DNA from: Wuchereria bancrofti
Lineage: Eukaryota; Nematoda; Chromadorea; Rhabditida; Onchocercidae
Direction of reading: 5' to 3'
DNA length: 64,000 nt
Assembly (NCBI GenBank): GCA_005281725.1
Contig: SSBO01000009.1
Coordinates: forward strand, 6,572,303 to 6,636,302
Positions 1-11,617 of this stretch are shown here, piece after piece. Every line of letters starts with the position of its first letter. Positions within the stretch are counted from its first letter, which is position 1. Under the pieces are notes generated by a model, which was given only the letters and a program-made list of their open reading frames with translations, had not been told where the DNA came from and searched no databases. A program made the position numbers and the translations under genes.

Positions 1-3000
1 GCCTTCTACAAAAGTTATCGTTGTTCCACTATTGCTGTCAACGATAATCGAATCTTGGAAATTGCGCGATGAACCTGCAAAAAAAAAACTACTAAGGTGC
101 ACTAAGTCGTAAAACTTTTCTTGAACCCTAACTTCTCCAATACGTCGAAAATTCTGCATCCGGCATGACACTTTTCCAAATAGTGGTTGACAATAAATCG
201 GAATGGGTGATTTTAGCTTTTCAGCTATTTCATTCTATTCAGCATATCCATTATTAAACTACACATGTGAAAGCAAAGAAATCTGAAGAAAAAATGAAGA
301 GTATCAAATTTATCACATTAATATCTACGTTAATGAAACTCTACGGTTCAGCTTTTTCTTTCAGATAAAGACTAAAGACCGAGACGGCGAGTCTTCTAAC
401 AAGGGCGTCGTTTAAAAAATTGTGAAGTTACCTTAATTAAATTTCATAACAATAGCGATGAACAAAGCTATAATTTCGACTTTCAAAAATGTCGAGAAAT
501 CAAAACTTCAACTATTTCTGACAAAACTGAAGGAAACAAACCTGCTCCGATAATCTGTAATGGTATATCGACTACCAACTGCGTGGAAGTATACATTCCT
601 TCATGCAAGAAAATTAGCTTTTCTACTTCACTTGGAAGCTGTTCACAATGTTCGATTGCATCACTGAGATTTTTAAAATGCAGTATGTTGCGTCCACTGT
701 GACCTTCATAAATATGAGCAAAACCGAGTCTTACATGAACACCTTGACGCTGAAAAAAATTCATCAATATTATAACTTCATTAACTTATAGCACCATTAC
801 TGAATTCAATCAAATAATGATATTTACGATATTACTCACAGTAAACAAGAAGCAACTAACTACCAATCTCCTTATTTTTACAAATTGCAACCAGAAATTA
901 TCACGGTGCGTTAATTATTTAGCAGCATGAAGATACAGTGTCCTCAAAAACTTAAAGGAGTTCAAGAAGCAAGAAAGTGTTTCAATGGCAGAATTCATAG
1001 GAAACATTTTCAAGGTTCCCGTTCTTTTCGAATTCTGCTAAATACTCACCAACTGACGAAAACTTTCTTTCCATGGATTTACAACATCTCTCCAACGGCC
1101 TATTTCCCGAAACTCGAATTTACGTGGTTCAGGATGATAAAGAGGTATGCGATATTCAAAAACTCCTTGATATAGAATTTTCCTGAAAAGAATGCACAAT
1201 ACAGAAAAAGGAAATATTTTCTACTAAAGAAATTTCAAAAATGCTGCCTCCACAAATTCACATTTAGAAATCTCATTGAAGCAAGAAAGTAACATTCCCT
1301 ATGCTTATTTGTGATGGGACAAACCAAATAGAAAATGACATGCACTGTCGACATAAAACTGTTTTAACCAGAAGACGCTTATCAGTTGTCATTCTTTTTC
1401 TTCAATAATGAGTTCATGGACGTGTACATCATGTATGAAAACCCAAATTATCACACTGGATACACCAAGTTGAGTTTGTTGAACGAAGTTGAATGTAAAG
1501 CCTTTTTTCCTAATTTCAGTGATTCATGAATTATGAGAACCTCCCTTAAAAATGATAATAAAACTTACCATAAGTTTAAATCATTTGATAGTCGATAAAA
1601 ACGGCGCGATACAGCAGAACATGTCAAGAGATCGCCTTCGTAAAGAAATGAATAAATCTAAAAAATAATTAAATTTTATTTTTTTAACGGAAGATCTATA
1701 CCATAGGAAACATTGGATTTGGGCATTGAATCAATGAATACATATAGCATCAATAAAGTTCATCCATACCTTCATAAAAATTTCATCCGGTAAAACATCA
1801 ATTGAGGAGTCAGATGAATAACGCTCTATAGGTAGATCCAAGCTAGAAAAAATTATTAAGGCCAAAAAAGAAGAAATATCCTTCGCAATGTATTTATGGT
1901 GAATATATCTTAACTTTCTTATACATCTTAGAAAACTATGGATTTAAAATATATGCAGAGACCCCCAAATCTCCAGTTTGTTGGAATGTAAAATCGAAAT
2001 TCTAAAACAACCCATTTCAATATCAGGAAAATGAAGACGACAACTAATTTTCCCTAACATACCTAAAATTTCAATCCATAATAAGCTATAAAACTTACGC
2101 AACAAACTATAATACACCATTCCCACTTCTGTGTATTTTAACTCACAAACATTTAACTGCATATCCCAATGTCCCTACTTATTAAGAAACCAATTTCTTA
2201 GATATTTCAGTGCTTCAAACCTTTCTAAACCAACCCGATTTATTCTTCCGCCCATAAATACAATCAAGCAATCCTCATCTAACATTTGAAAAAAAAAAAA
2301 ACTGCAACAATCGTAATGTACCTGCATTGTGCTTCAGTCAGTAGATCACCTTTTATTCGTTTACGTAACAGTCCTACTGATCTCTAAAAATGGGAATAAA
2401 TTATTTCTTCGCAAATGTGCTTTCAAACGAGATTCTGATGAATATGTTAAAGAATAGAAAAAACCAGTTTTTTTTTCATATTACTTCATTTATGTAGCGC
2501 AGGCAGATATGCACATCACTCCAAAAAAGCAGATGCAAACATAAGCTTATTTTCGTACTAAACTAAGAGTGAACCCATATGCTAACTCATAAGTAGCATT
2601 CTCGAAACTAACTCATCGAAAGGACCGAGAATAAGCCTACATGATTATATGTCTATTTTTGTCCAGATGTTCTGGAAGAAACCGACTGATTGAAAATAAC
2701 TTCTGACAACTAGAGCACTAAGAAAACAATAAATGACAAACTAACTGAATCATTCTTTTAGTTGATGGCAAGCTATTTACAGTTGTTTAATGGAATAACA
2801 CATTAAATGAAGATTTTGATTTGTAGAAAATAAAGGTGTTCTGTTAATTAAAGAAAAATTAGCAGTACGAAACCTCATTTGCAATACTGGCATACTGGGC
2901 AGATGGGACAATATATAGCATGAAGAAAAAGGCTATTTAACTGAAAGTTTATTCAAATAGTGGTTTTCCTGCTAAATGACGTATTTCTCGCTTTGGTCAT

Positions 3001-5482
3001 AAAAAACTTCCCAGTGCTATGAAACACGTGGAACTGACGTGCAATAATACTTGTTAATAGTTCCATTTTATCAAAAAGATGAAAACTTCATCTTTCAGAA
3101 TTAGGCATTCATTTCTGCTGGCTAGATTGGTGGATAAACCATATAACCTGATTTCTCATCAGATGATGATACATACTCAGTGCATAATAATTTGAAACTA
3201 TTCATGCATTGAATGTAAAGCACAATATCAAAACTGAGTTCTTAACAGTAGCAAGAAGTCAAGATGTTGCTTATTTTCAGAGAAGGAAATGTTGAAAAAC
3301 ATGAAAAAAATTTGGTTCTCATTTTTTGGCAAGTGAATTCGCTTCTTCTGTCTTCACAATTCTATCGAAAAGAAAGACGAGTTTGATGGAAATTAAGACA
3401 AAGAAAAGAACTAACCATTCGCCCGAAATGTAGAAGGTAACTTTATCTGAATGACGACAAGCACTAAGAATTGAAGATATTACTTATCATTTTTTCTTTC
3501 CATTTAAGATATTATCTGTTTAGAAAATCCCATCCCCGTAACTCAACACTACAAAGTCAAAAATTAGTACTTTAAACCAATTGAAAACTCGTGTTAAACA
3601 AAAAACATAATACTTTTAAAAGAGCGAAATGGGAAGGATAAGGACTAACAAATTTAGGGAAAAAAAGTCCCACACGATATAACTAAATGAATTCTAGAAA
3701 ATGACTGTGTTGAAGAACCATATCTTACAAAGTGTAGAAAGTTTTCAAATTATTTAAAGAAAAAAAAAACTCATAAGCTCATATCCCTTCTAATTTCTAT
3801 TTCCAAGAATTCATTGAAAAATTATATTCTTAAAAAAAATGGGCAAAACAGATCGTTCAATCATTCGGATTCCGAGAAATACGAAAAAACATTCCTTTGG
3901 TAGAATGGTAAAGCTTCCATATAAGCTAATCCAAAAATTTATTATTATGAAGTAATCGTACGAAAACAGTGGATGTTTTTGAAACAGAGGAGAAAAGCAA
4001 GAAAAAAAATGCTCAAACAAACTGCTAAGAAAGTGGAAGACAAGCATAAATTTCTTTTTTGTTTTAGGACCAAATTACCTCCAATAATGTCATTGGAATT
4101 TAAAAATGGTATCGCATTACTGCGGTGAGCAATTTTCCTGATACACGTCATATTCTGAACTAAATTAAAGTAAACTTTTCTGAAAACATCTAAAACATTG
4201 ATGACTAGACGACTCAACTAAAAGCTCTAGAAGACTGCAACCTGTGAAGGAGACAATCCTACTTTTGTCTTCCTAAAAAAAATCAGTAGTCTAAAGACGA
4301 ACTGATCATTAGGACAACATACATCAGTAATAAATTCAAAATATTTTATGAGGAATTACAAAATGTGGAATTCGCATAAAACAACAGTAAGTTCATATTA
4401 CATTCCTGTTTGTATATGTGCATATATTATCTACTTCCGATTCAAATAAAATTAATTACCTCATCAGTTGTTGCAACCATGCTATTACTTATAATGCAGC
4501 CATCCCCTTCGCTCTGTTGGAGAGATCGGCGACGACGTAATTCATACCTATACAACACAGAAGTTTTGACTTCATCGAAAGAGGTAACTTAAAATGATTT
4601 AAATAATACGACAGTAACTTTAACAACTTGCTAACTGAGCAGATAATAAAAGAAATTTGCAATAACTTATGACAAGAAGTTCAAAAACACGAGTCACGAT
4701 TTCTGCATGTAAACCTACAACGATTCATCACGAAATTAGAATGCAAACCAACAAACGCAGCAATTTATAACGCCAACCATCATAGCCATATGGCTTTTTA
4801 GACTATTTTAACTCTATTTCAAATATTTAGCTAACACCTACTTAGTGCAATATTCCAAATTTCAATAAAAGAAAATTTCTGCTTCTTCCCTGAAACTACA
4901 AAAAGGAATCATCCCATCATAATAGTAGTCGCTAAACTACCTTTTTCTGGCAGCCATATCGGTGATATCCGTTTGCAGAGGTACTGCCTGGAGGCACGAA
5001 ACTGAACTACTCACTGGCGTTGACGTTTGTACTGTCGGAGGTTCTGCAGGATCCGCTTGTCCACTATTACGACGTCGCAGCACTATAATTTGTGAAAATC
5101 CAAATGCACTGATTAAACGATATGTCAGAATCTGCTGTAATCTTAATAGTTTTACGACCAAAATCTCGAACCCTTTTCCAAATCACGTGACTAATGATAA
5201 AAGCAAGAATTCTATAGAAAATAAACTGAAAATTTGCAACAAAAGGCATCAAAACCTTACGCTTACAAAAATTCGAAATTTTTAAAGGTCCCGACTAACT
5301 GATTTGTTCTGGAGAAAAGTTCATCGAACGGTAGCCAACACTGCTGATGCATGTTTTTTAAAAATTCAAAAAATTATACCCATGCTATGCAAAGTGATCT
5401 TTCGCTTTTTTCCGCGAATCAATGTTTGTCGAGGAAGGCTGACCGACAGATTCGGACTTGAATCGTCTTCTCCATCCGCCAT
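1..5482 (-). CDS. dre-1: DRE-1/FBXO11 F-box, beta-helix SCF substrate receptor (3' part outside window)
   Basis: Substrate-recognition subunit of an SCF (Skp1-cullin-F-box) ubiquitin ligase; in C. elegans DRE-1 times developmental transitions and targets BLMP-1 (family knowledge). Nine phase-compatible exons: 5482-5380, 5082-4941, 4547-4460, 2383-2322, 1842-1770, 1657-1569, 1182-1050, 749-542 and 74-1, about 324 residues. An arginine-rich YELRRRRS motif corresponds to YQLRRKT in human FBXO11. The F-box (LPDEIFMK-IYSFL...CSAVSRRF...LNLW, residues about 148-186) is split over two exons. It is followed by LYHPEPRKFEF and NPWKESFRQL, hallmarks of FBXO11, and then GVHVRLGFAH and FLHEG at the start of the right-handed beta-helix. 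The beta-helix repeats and C-terminal UBR zinc finger lie beyond base 1. The start ATG (MADGEDDS) is the first in-frame ATG that joins exon 2 in phase. Introns 2-4 near the 5' end are long (about 0.4-2.1 kb). Very confident of family; the first two junctions are less certain. Confidence 0.88.
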
Positions 5483-8443
5483 ATACCATAAGTAATTACC
5501 TTAATTGCATAACATGTGAAAAAAGAAAAAGCATACTTCATTATCTATTTTAAAACTATCCAACAGATTTAATTTTCGCTACCCTCTTCCAAATTGTTTG
5601 AAATGCCAAAATCGCATTTCCTGAACGTAAAAGAATCTATCATTTTAAAGGCCATAATATTGTTGTAGACTGTTCATTATGCTTTTTCTTTTTGAGCAAG
5701 ATCCAACTTCAGATCCACCCTTCCGAGCTATTCAAGTTCTAAAAGAAATGATAGCTACTACTGGATACCACTCCTGCGAAATGACTGTTGGTATCAGCAT
5801 GGAGAAAGTGTTGTTTTTTTTTATAGGAAAAAATCCAACCTAACCTCAACTATTAAAAAAAGGTAAAATATTTACTACACATGAAAAGAGAAAAAAGGAG
5901 AACTATATCTAGCAGTAGTTGTGTAGTCGACACACATTTCAATTAACAACCCCTTCTGCATAAAGAGAACTGTAAAGTATGCACTAGCTCAACAGGTTTT
6001 TTTGTCCCCAAATACCTTTCATCTGTTATTTCCCACTTTTTAGGTGGGGGAGTTGAAATGAAGAGGAAACGAGGCGATTTTAGCAAAGGTAAAAATAAGT
6101 TGCTTGTTTCATGAACGAACTAACGATACTGATAAGAAACACACTGCAAAAAATATATTAATAGTTTTCTGATAACAGGTTACCATTGGATAGTTGCCTA
6201 TCTATAAGCAACATAGGACTGAAATCATTTCCAAGAAAAAGTGTACATTTTTTCTCTCATGAAAATAACATCAACATACTAAGATATTTATTTTCAAACA
6301 CACATTTTATCAACACATCAATAGGAGGAAGAGGATGATAAAATAATGCTCAATACTACTACTTATTATCCCTATGAAAAATGAATGTTACTCTCGATAC
6401 AACTTATAGCCATTCTCCAAGACTTTATTTCCTAGCAAATGGTAAAAATGAACCACTCAATTTAGAACAGTTTATCAATTTCAAACACATCTCCCAAGCC
6501 ACAACTGAATCGGTCTAACTCACAACATCCATTTATTAAGAGTACAATATGGAAAGAAAGTGATTAAATATAAAAAAATTAAGGCTATGTAAAAAATGGA
6601 TGGAAGAAGGCACTGAAACAGACTGACGAAGGCCAAACAGGTCTATAAAGATAAGATCTGGTTCTGTATGAACCTTATATTTGATATAATCCACCAGGAA
6701 GATATGGCACCTGTGTCTGGATGAATTAAACGAAATGGATGAACCCACAAGACAATATGGAAGACCTCCATATCAGTTTGAATAAAAAAAGATAAAACAA
6801 AATTTTCTTGGACAACCACATCGTCAGAAAGACGGAAACGATTAAGTGGAACGAGTGGTAAGTGTCGATGTCTTACGATGACAGTCACCGTATTAGCTTT
6901 CTCGTAGCGAGAGAATTTCTGGATATGTCAAACTGTTGGCGAGTCACATCGAACAAGTGAACAGTGCAGAAAAAGAAGTCCCAAGCATCACTTGCTTCAA
7001 ACATAACCCATCCACAAACACACACATACATTCGAACAGTTATAGTAAATCTCCCAGCATTTTATTAAACTGAATGCACACTGTGTGAAGTACAGATACA
7101 CATACACACGCACACACATAATCCAAATGGGAAAGAAAATGACAGCTATCGAATCATCAATGGGACTACGAAATACACAGACATGCATACACACACACAC
7201 ACATACACGGAATCGATAGATGCCCTCTAGCGTCGGTAGTGAAATAGGTGGCACATCGGATACAAGCCACCCCAAAACAGGCGTACTACTACGACTAATA
7301 CCACTATTGCTGCTGCAACTATTGCACAGGACAGATACATTCGAAAGAAGATTCCGGGTCAATTATTAAAATCCCACGGGTCACTTCCTATCTTACGGAT
7401 TTGGATACAGTGCCAAAAACTTAAGTAGGGCATATGCTTTCACAACATAATATAATTTAAGCATCCATGTGGTCGCACCGTCGCCTCCAATTTGGAAGGG
7501 AGCATTTTACCATGGTATTTGAAATAAAATTTCCAGAACCTCTTTTACTTCCATTCCGTTTATATCTGCTCGAAAAAAGACGATATAGTTTATCAGAGAT
7601 ATCTTCAATAAGCCTACGATTTGTCCCAAAATTTCCATGACAAACTACTACGAAAATTTTGCATTAATCTTACAAAGTGTCACATCTAAAGGAGTAAAAA
7701 AGTGTCACATCTATCTTCCATATATACAACATTCAGTGTTTTTAACTTTTCATCAGCAGTGTGGACTACCGGAGGGGAAATAGCGATACGGGAATGCTAA
7801 TAACTGTATCTTACGCCATACATGGAAGGTCTTTCCAAACCACTCGTTTAAAGCAATGATAGGTAATAGAACCTGCTATGGTGAAAGTACGACACGCGAT
7901 GAAGAGAGTACCTCGAATGGACACAGTTCTATCCCAACATTTCCCGGCAAAACCCACTGAATGAATCACATCATAGAAGTAGACATCCACCTTGCATCCC
8001 CGCGATCTTTGGTTTACATGGCACAGTCTCCAAAAGCTTCATATAACGCACCGAGGTCCGTTAAAAATGGACGCATTTCGAGAAACCTTGCCTGGTTTTC
8101 ATGGTTTAATTGTTCCGATCCAGTTGTTTGGTGGTAGAGTACTTGAGGCAGTAGATAGATGTACGGGATTCCGTGATTCACGCGCTGCTCTTTCACTTTT
8201 AATCGATAGGTTGGCTATGAGCATGGGTGGATTCTCGTTAGAATAACTATGATTACATAAATTGGATGTGGTACCTGATGTAAATGTATATAGTTGGACG
8301 TATTGGAAGGTGGTAAATGTTAGCAGTGTTACTTTTGATTAGGATCTTATTGAGATTCAAAACGCTCATGTTTTTGTTTGGTTAATTACGCATTTACTGC
8401 TAGTGGCTTATTTTGCTGAAGGTGGAAGTCAGAATACGTAACA
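5483..8443. other. Intergenic region between divergent dre-1 and NOP53
   Basis: About 3 kb separating the dre-1 start (minus) from the NOP53 start (plus), so it should hold both promoters. It contains an interrupted CA-repeat tract (7010-7208). A few open frames occur (6643-6888 minus; 7992-8246 plus, overlapped by 8014-8196 minus), but none matches a family I recognise, and none has a convincing chain of splice sites. No core promoter motif could be assigned. Confidence 0.6.
7010..7208. repeat. Interrupted (CA)n microsatellite tract
   Basis: Three blocks of CA/TACACA repeats at roughly 7010-7030, 7090-7122 and 7185-7208, separated by unique sequence. They create a spurious valine/cysteine-rich open frame on the minus strand (VCVCVC), which should not be read as a protein. 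Confidence 0.8.
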
Positions 8444-11400
8444 ATGGTGAATGGTGATGTGAAACATTCTGGGAAAATGCGGAACTGTCGGATTTCACGG
8501 AACAAAAAACGATACTGGAAAAAAGGTACGCAAATCCAGGATGCAGAGGGTTTTCTCTGCGAAGTTCAGGCTGATGCTGTTAAAGGTATGTCAGAAATAT
8601 CTCCTGGATGACATATATAGTTTAGGATGATTGAAAAAAAGGCATTTTTAGGATTGAATTGGAGCTTATTTCATTGAATTTTTCAGTATACTTTTGATTT
8701 TCTTGTATTGAATTGATTTTAGGTGTAAAAAACCAAAGTGATGACAATCTGTTTACTGTCGAAAGAGAACCTGATCACAATAATCTTAAATTAACAAGGC
8801 GGCAGATGGCAGCTTTGATGAAGAGATTAAAAAAGAAGGAGTTAGTTGGTTCTCATTCATCGTTGTGGAGATCATTTCCATCATATAATTTTTTTTTCGG
8901 TTTTCTGGAGAAGTAAAATTTAATTTTTGAAAACAACTGGTTGCCGTATTTAAATGATATCGAGACCATAGTAAGGCCTGTTCCCAAAAGTGGATGATGG
9001 TTAACTGGATTTTTGTTCTGGAGTAGTGATAATTTTGTTTGTCATTGATTTTTTTCAGATTTTTTAATAATTTTGACGGTTTAGGCCTGTGACAAAGGAG
9101 GATAATGTATCTAAACGTCAGGTGAGGAAGATGCTTCTAGAAAAACCGAGAAAACAAGTCACGGCCAAAGCTAGTTTTTCAGAAAATACTGCATTCCAGA
9201 CTCGAAGACTATATGATCTTTGGGGTATGGATTTTTCACAACCGGAAGTTTTAGGGACATTAATTGTCGTTTAGTCATAAATTATATAATTCGAGGTTTA
9301 TGACTTTGATGCCGTATTTTGCATTTACTGGAAAAAGCTGAATGCCCACAACGAGAACTTATATTAGAGGAGATATTTTTAAAAACATGGGACTTGTAAT
9401 ATGTAGACAAGACGATGATTGTGAAATTTGTCAAAATTTATATACCATATACTAGGTAACTATTGCAAATGGTCAAATTCTGATGGTTTTTTCATTCGGG
9501 AATGTCGGATTTAGGTTGTTTAATTGCTGTCTTGAAGTTTTGTAATCTATTAGTGTTTAAAATTTTCACTTAAATCATTTGCTGATGTGATAGCTAATTA
9601 TAAATCTTCAGTTCTCGCTTTTTTTAAGGTAGAGACGACCAACACTCACAAAAGGAAGTTTCTGTAGCGGAAGAATACTATTTTCTAACTACCAAGAAAA
9701 AGTTGCCACAGGAACCGAAAACTTTGAAGCACATAACTAGCATACTACAGCATGTGGAAGTTGCTCCGGCGGGTGCTTCATATAATCCTCCAGTGTCCAA
9801 ATATTTGGTTAATAAATTTGAATTTCCCTTTTCAAGAATTTGTAACGCATCCCTAAAGGAAGAATATGTATTTTAATTAGGCTTACTGAGTTATGTGTGT
9901 TTTTCACGATAGACAGTGAATTTTGCTTCATAGTGTCGTAATTCGTTATCTCTTGTTTTCGTTCTTCCAACTACCTTTCTCTCTTTACTGTATCATTTTC
10001 TCTTTGCTGTTGTTTAAACGATTCGAGTCTCAAAAATCGATCCATGATATATCCTGACTTAAGGATTACGATCTTAACTTTCCGACTGCTAATGTCTGCA
10101 ACTAAGTAAAAATGTGTAAAGCAAATTAATCAAACTATTTAATATGTTAAGCTAATTAGCACAAACTGAACATTGTGTTCTAGGATTATGTTACTGAGGC
10201 AGCCGAAGAAGAAAAACGAAAAATTAAAGAAAGTGAAAAGCTGGAACGTGAGCTTTCACTGCTTAAAGAAAAATATGCCACTCGGGTTTGCATTGTTCCT
10301 CTTCTACACCTTTATCACTGGCTGTGACTTTTTGTATTGTTTCTTCAACAAACATTTCAGGAAGAAATAGAATTGGAATTAAGGACAACTCTTGATGATA
10401 GTGGTGATAACAGTGATGAAATTCTGGAGGATGCGAATGAAATGGAATTGAACGACAGTGGAGGTTAGGATTCCCTGAATCTTTTTCTCTCACTTTCTGT
10501 TCTCAAAATTATTTAAAAATGCATTTTAAGAAAAAGAGCTAAAAATTAAACAAAAAAAACAAAAAACAAGAAAAGCTCGATACTTGGAACGTATGGAACG
10601 AAAACGGAAAGAAATTGAAAGTATAACTGGATTCCAAAAGGAACAGATGCATCTTATTTACTCGTGAGTATTTCAAAAATTTGTTTGATAAAGAGTTATG
10701 CTTATCAGAATTAAGTCGTTGCGCTGAAGGCAGATTTTCATTTTGTCGAGGATTTTGAAGAATTATAACTTATTAAACTATTACAGAACTCGAAAATTAA
10801 ATAGAGAAATCAGTAAAGAAATACAAAAACGAGAAGAATTAGCAAAGAAACGGAAAGTGCACAAAGTCAGTTGTAATTCGTTTCATGGCTTCTTCTTGTA
10901 TTTAACATCGAAGTTATTTCCAAAAGTGCAGCTAAAAAGTTTAGCGAATTTGGATCAGCTGATAGGATGTTGTGCTGACCGATATCATTTTTCATGTCGG
11001 TTCCTCTTGATATATTTTCCAGTTGATCAAAAGATTTGCTGGTACGCAACGTTTGGGTCGTGGGAAATTTGAACCGTGCGAGAAATCTATTTTGTTAACT
11101 GAGGAATTGCCAGGGTCTTTGCGAGAACTAAAGCCGCAGGTTTGTTCTAGTTTTGCATACGTTGAAATTGTGTTTATTCTTCATGGTGAATACCATTCTT
11201 CTGTTTCCACTGGGAACATAATAGTGGTATGAAATGTGCTTTTTTTGTCATAAATTGTATTCATTTATGGAATGAATTAAGATGTTGAATATTTTCCTTG
11301 AATTAAGTTGTCATTTGGACTCTTACTATGCAATCAACTTTACGGTTAACCCAAAAGGCAAAACTCGTCGAAGTGATATTAGATATATTTTTCGCAGGAA

Positions 11401-11617
11401 TTTTTTTTTCTTTCTCGATCTCCTCCTCGATTAACAGGAGAGTTAAGTGTTACAGGGCAATGTTTTGACGGAACGCTTGAAGAGTTTGCAGAAAAGGAAT
11501 ATGCTCCCGATACCAGGAGAAAAGCGACAAAGGAGGAAATTGAAAAACAGGTTACGAATTAAAGAAAGGGAAGACAGGAAACATCGAGAAGTGAAACTTG
11601 GTACACGTTTGATATAA
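8444..11617 (+). CDS. NOP53: Ribosome biogenesis protein NOP53 (GLTSCR2/PICT1 family)
   Basis: Nucleolar factor for late 60S assembly; in yeast and human it recruits the exosome-linked helicase Mtr4 for 7S/5.8S processing (family knowledge). Exons: 8444-8585, 8723-8912, 9085-9224, 9629-9807, 10184-10285, 10361-10463, 10531-10663, 10787-10865, 11023-11139 and 11456-11617, totalling 1347 nt (448 aa; human 478). Family signatures in order: N-terminal RNKKRYWKKGTQIQDAEGFL, YDLWG before exon 4, VAPAGASYNPP (human VEVAPAGASYNPSF), long Lys/Glu-rich helices, then QRLGRGKFEP, ELPGSLRELKPQ-GNVLTERLKSLQKRNM and a basic tail ending GTRLI. All junction phases agree. The weak point is the end of exon 2 (about 8840-8912): its last 25 residues are hydrophobic and unlike the family, so the true donor may lie earlier. 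No UTR signal was assigned. Confidence 0.92.

Noticed and set aside
1944..2290. Extra minus-strand exons within dre-1 intron 4 (frames with ILGMLGKISCRLHF and DCLIVFMGGRINRV)
   Set aside because: The exons at 2383-2322 and 1842-1770 join directly in phase; inserting these frames breaks it and they match nothing in FBXO11.
4962..5285. Plus-strand 107-codon frame
   Set aside because: Antisense shadow of dre-1 exon 2 on the minus strand.
6997..7362. Minus-strand 121-codon frame rich in Val/Cys
   Set aside because: Product of translated CA repeats; no family motif.
7992..8246. Overlapping plus and minus frames upstream of NOP53
   Set aside because: No recognised motif and no splice or start context; they remain unexplained open frames rather than genes.
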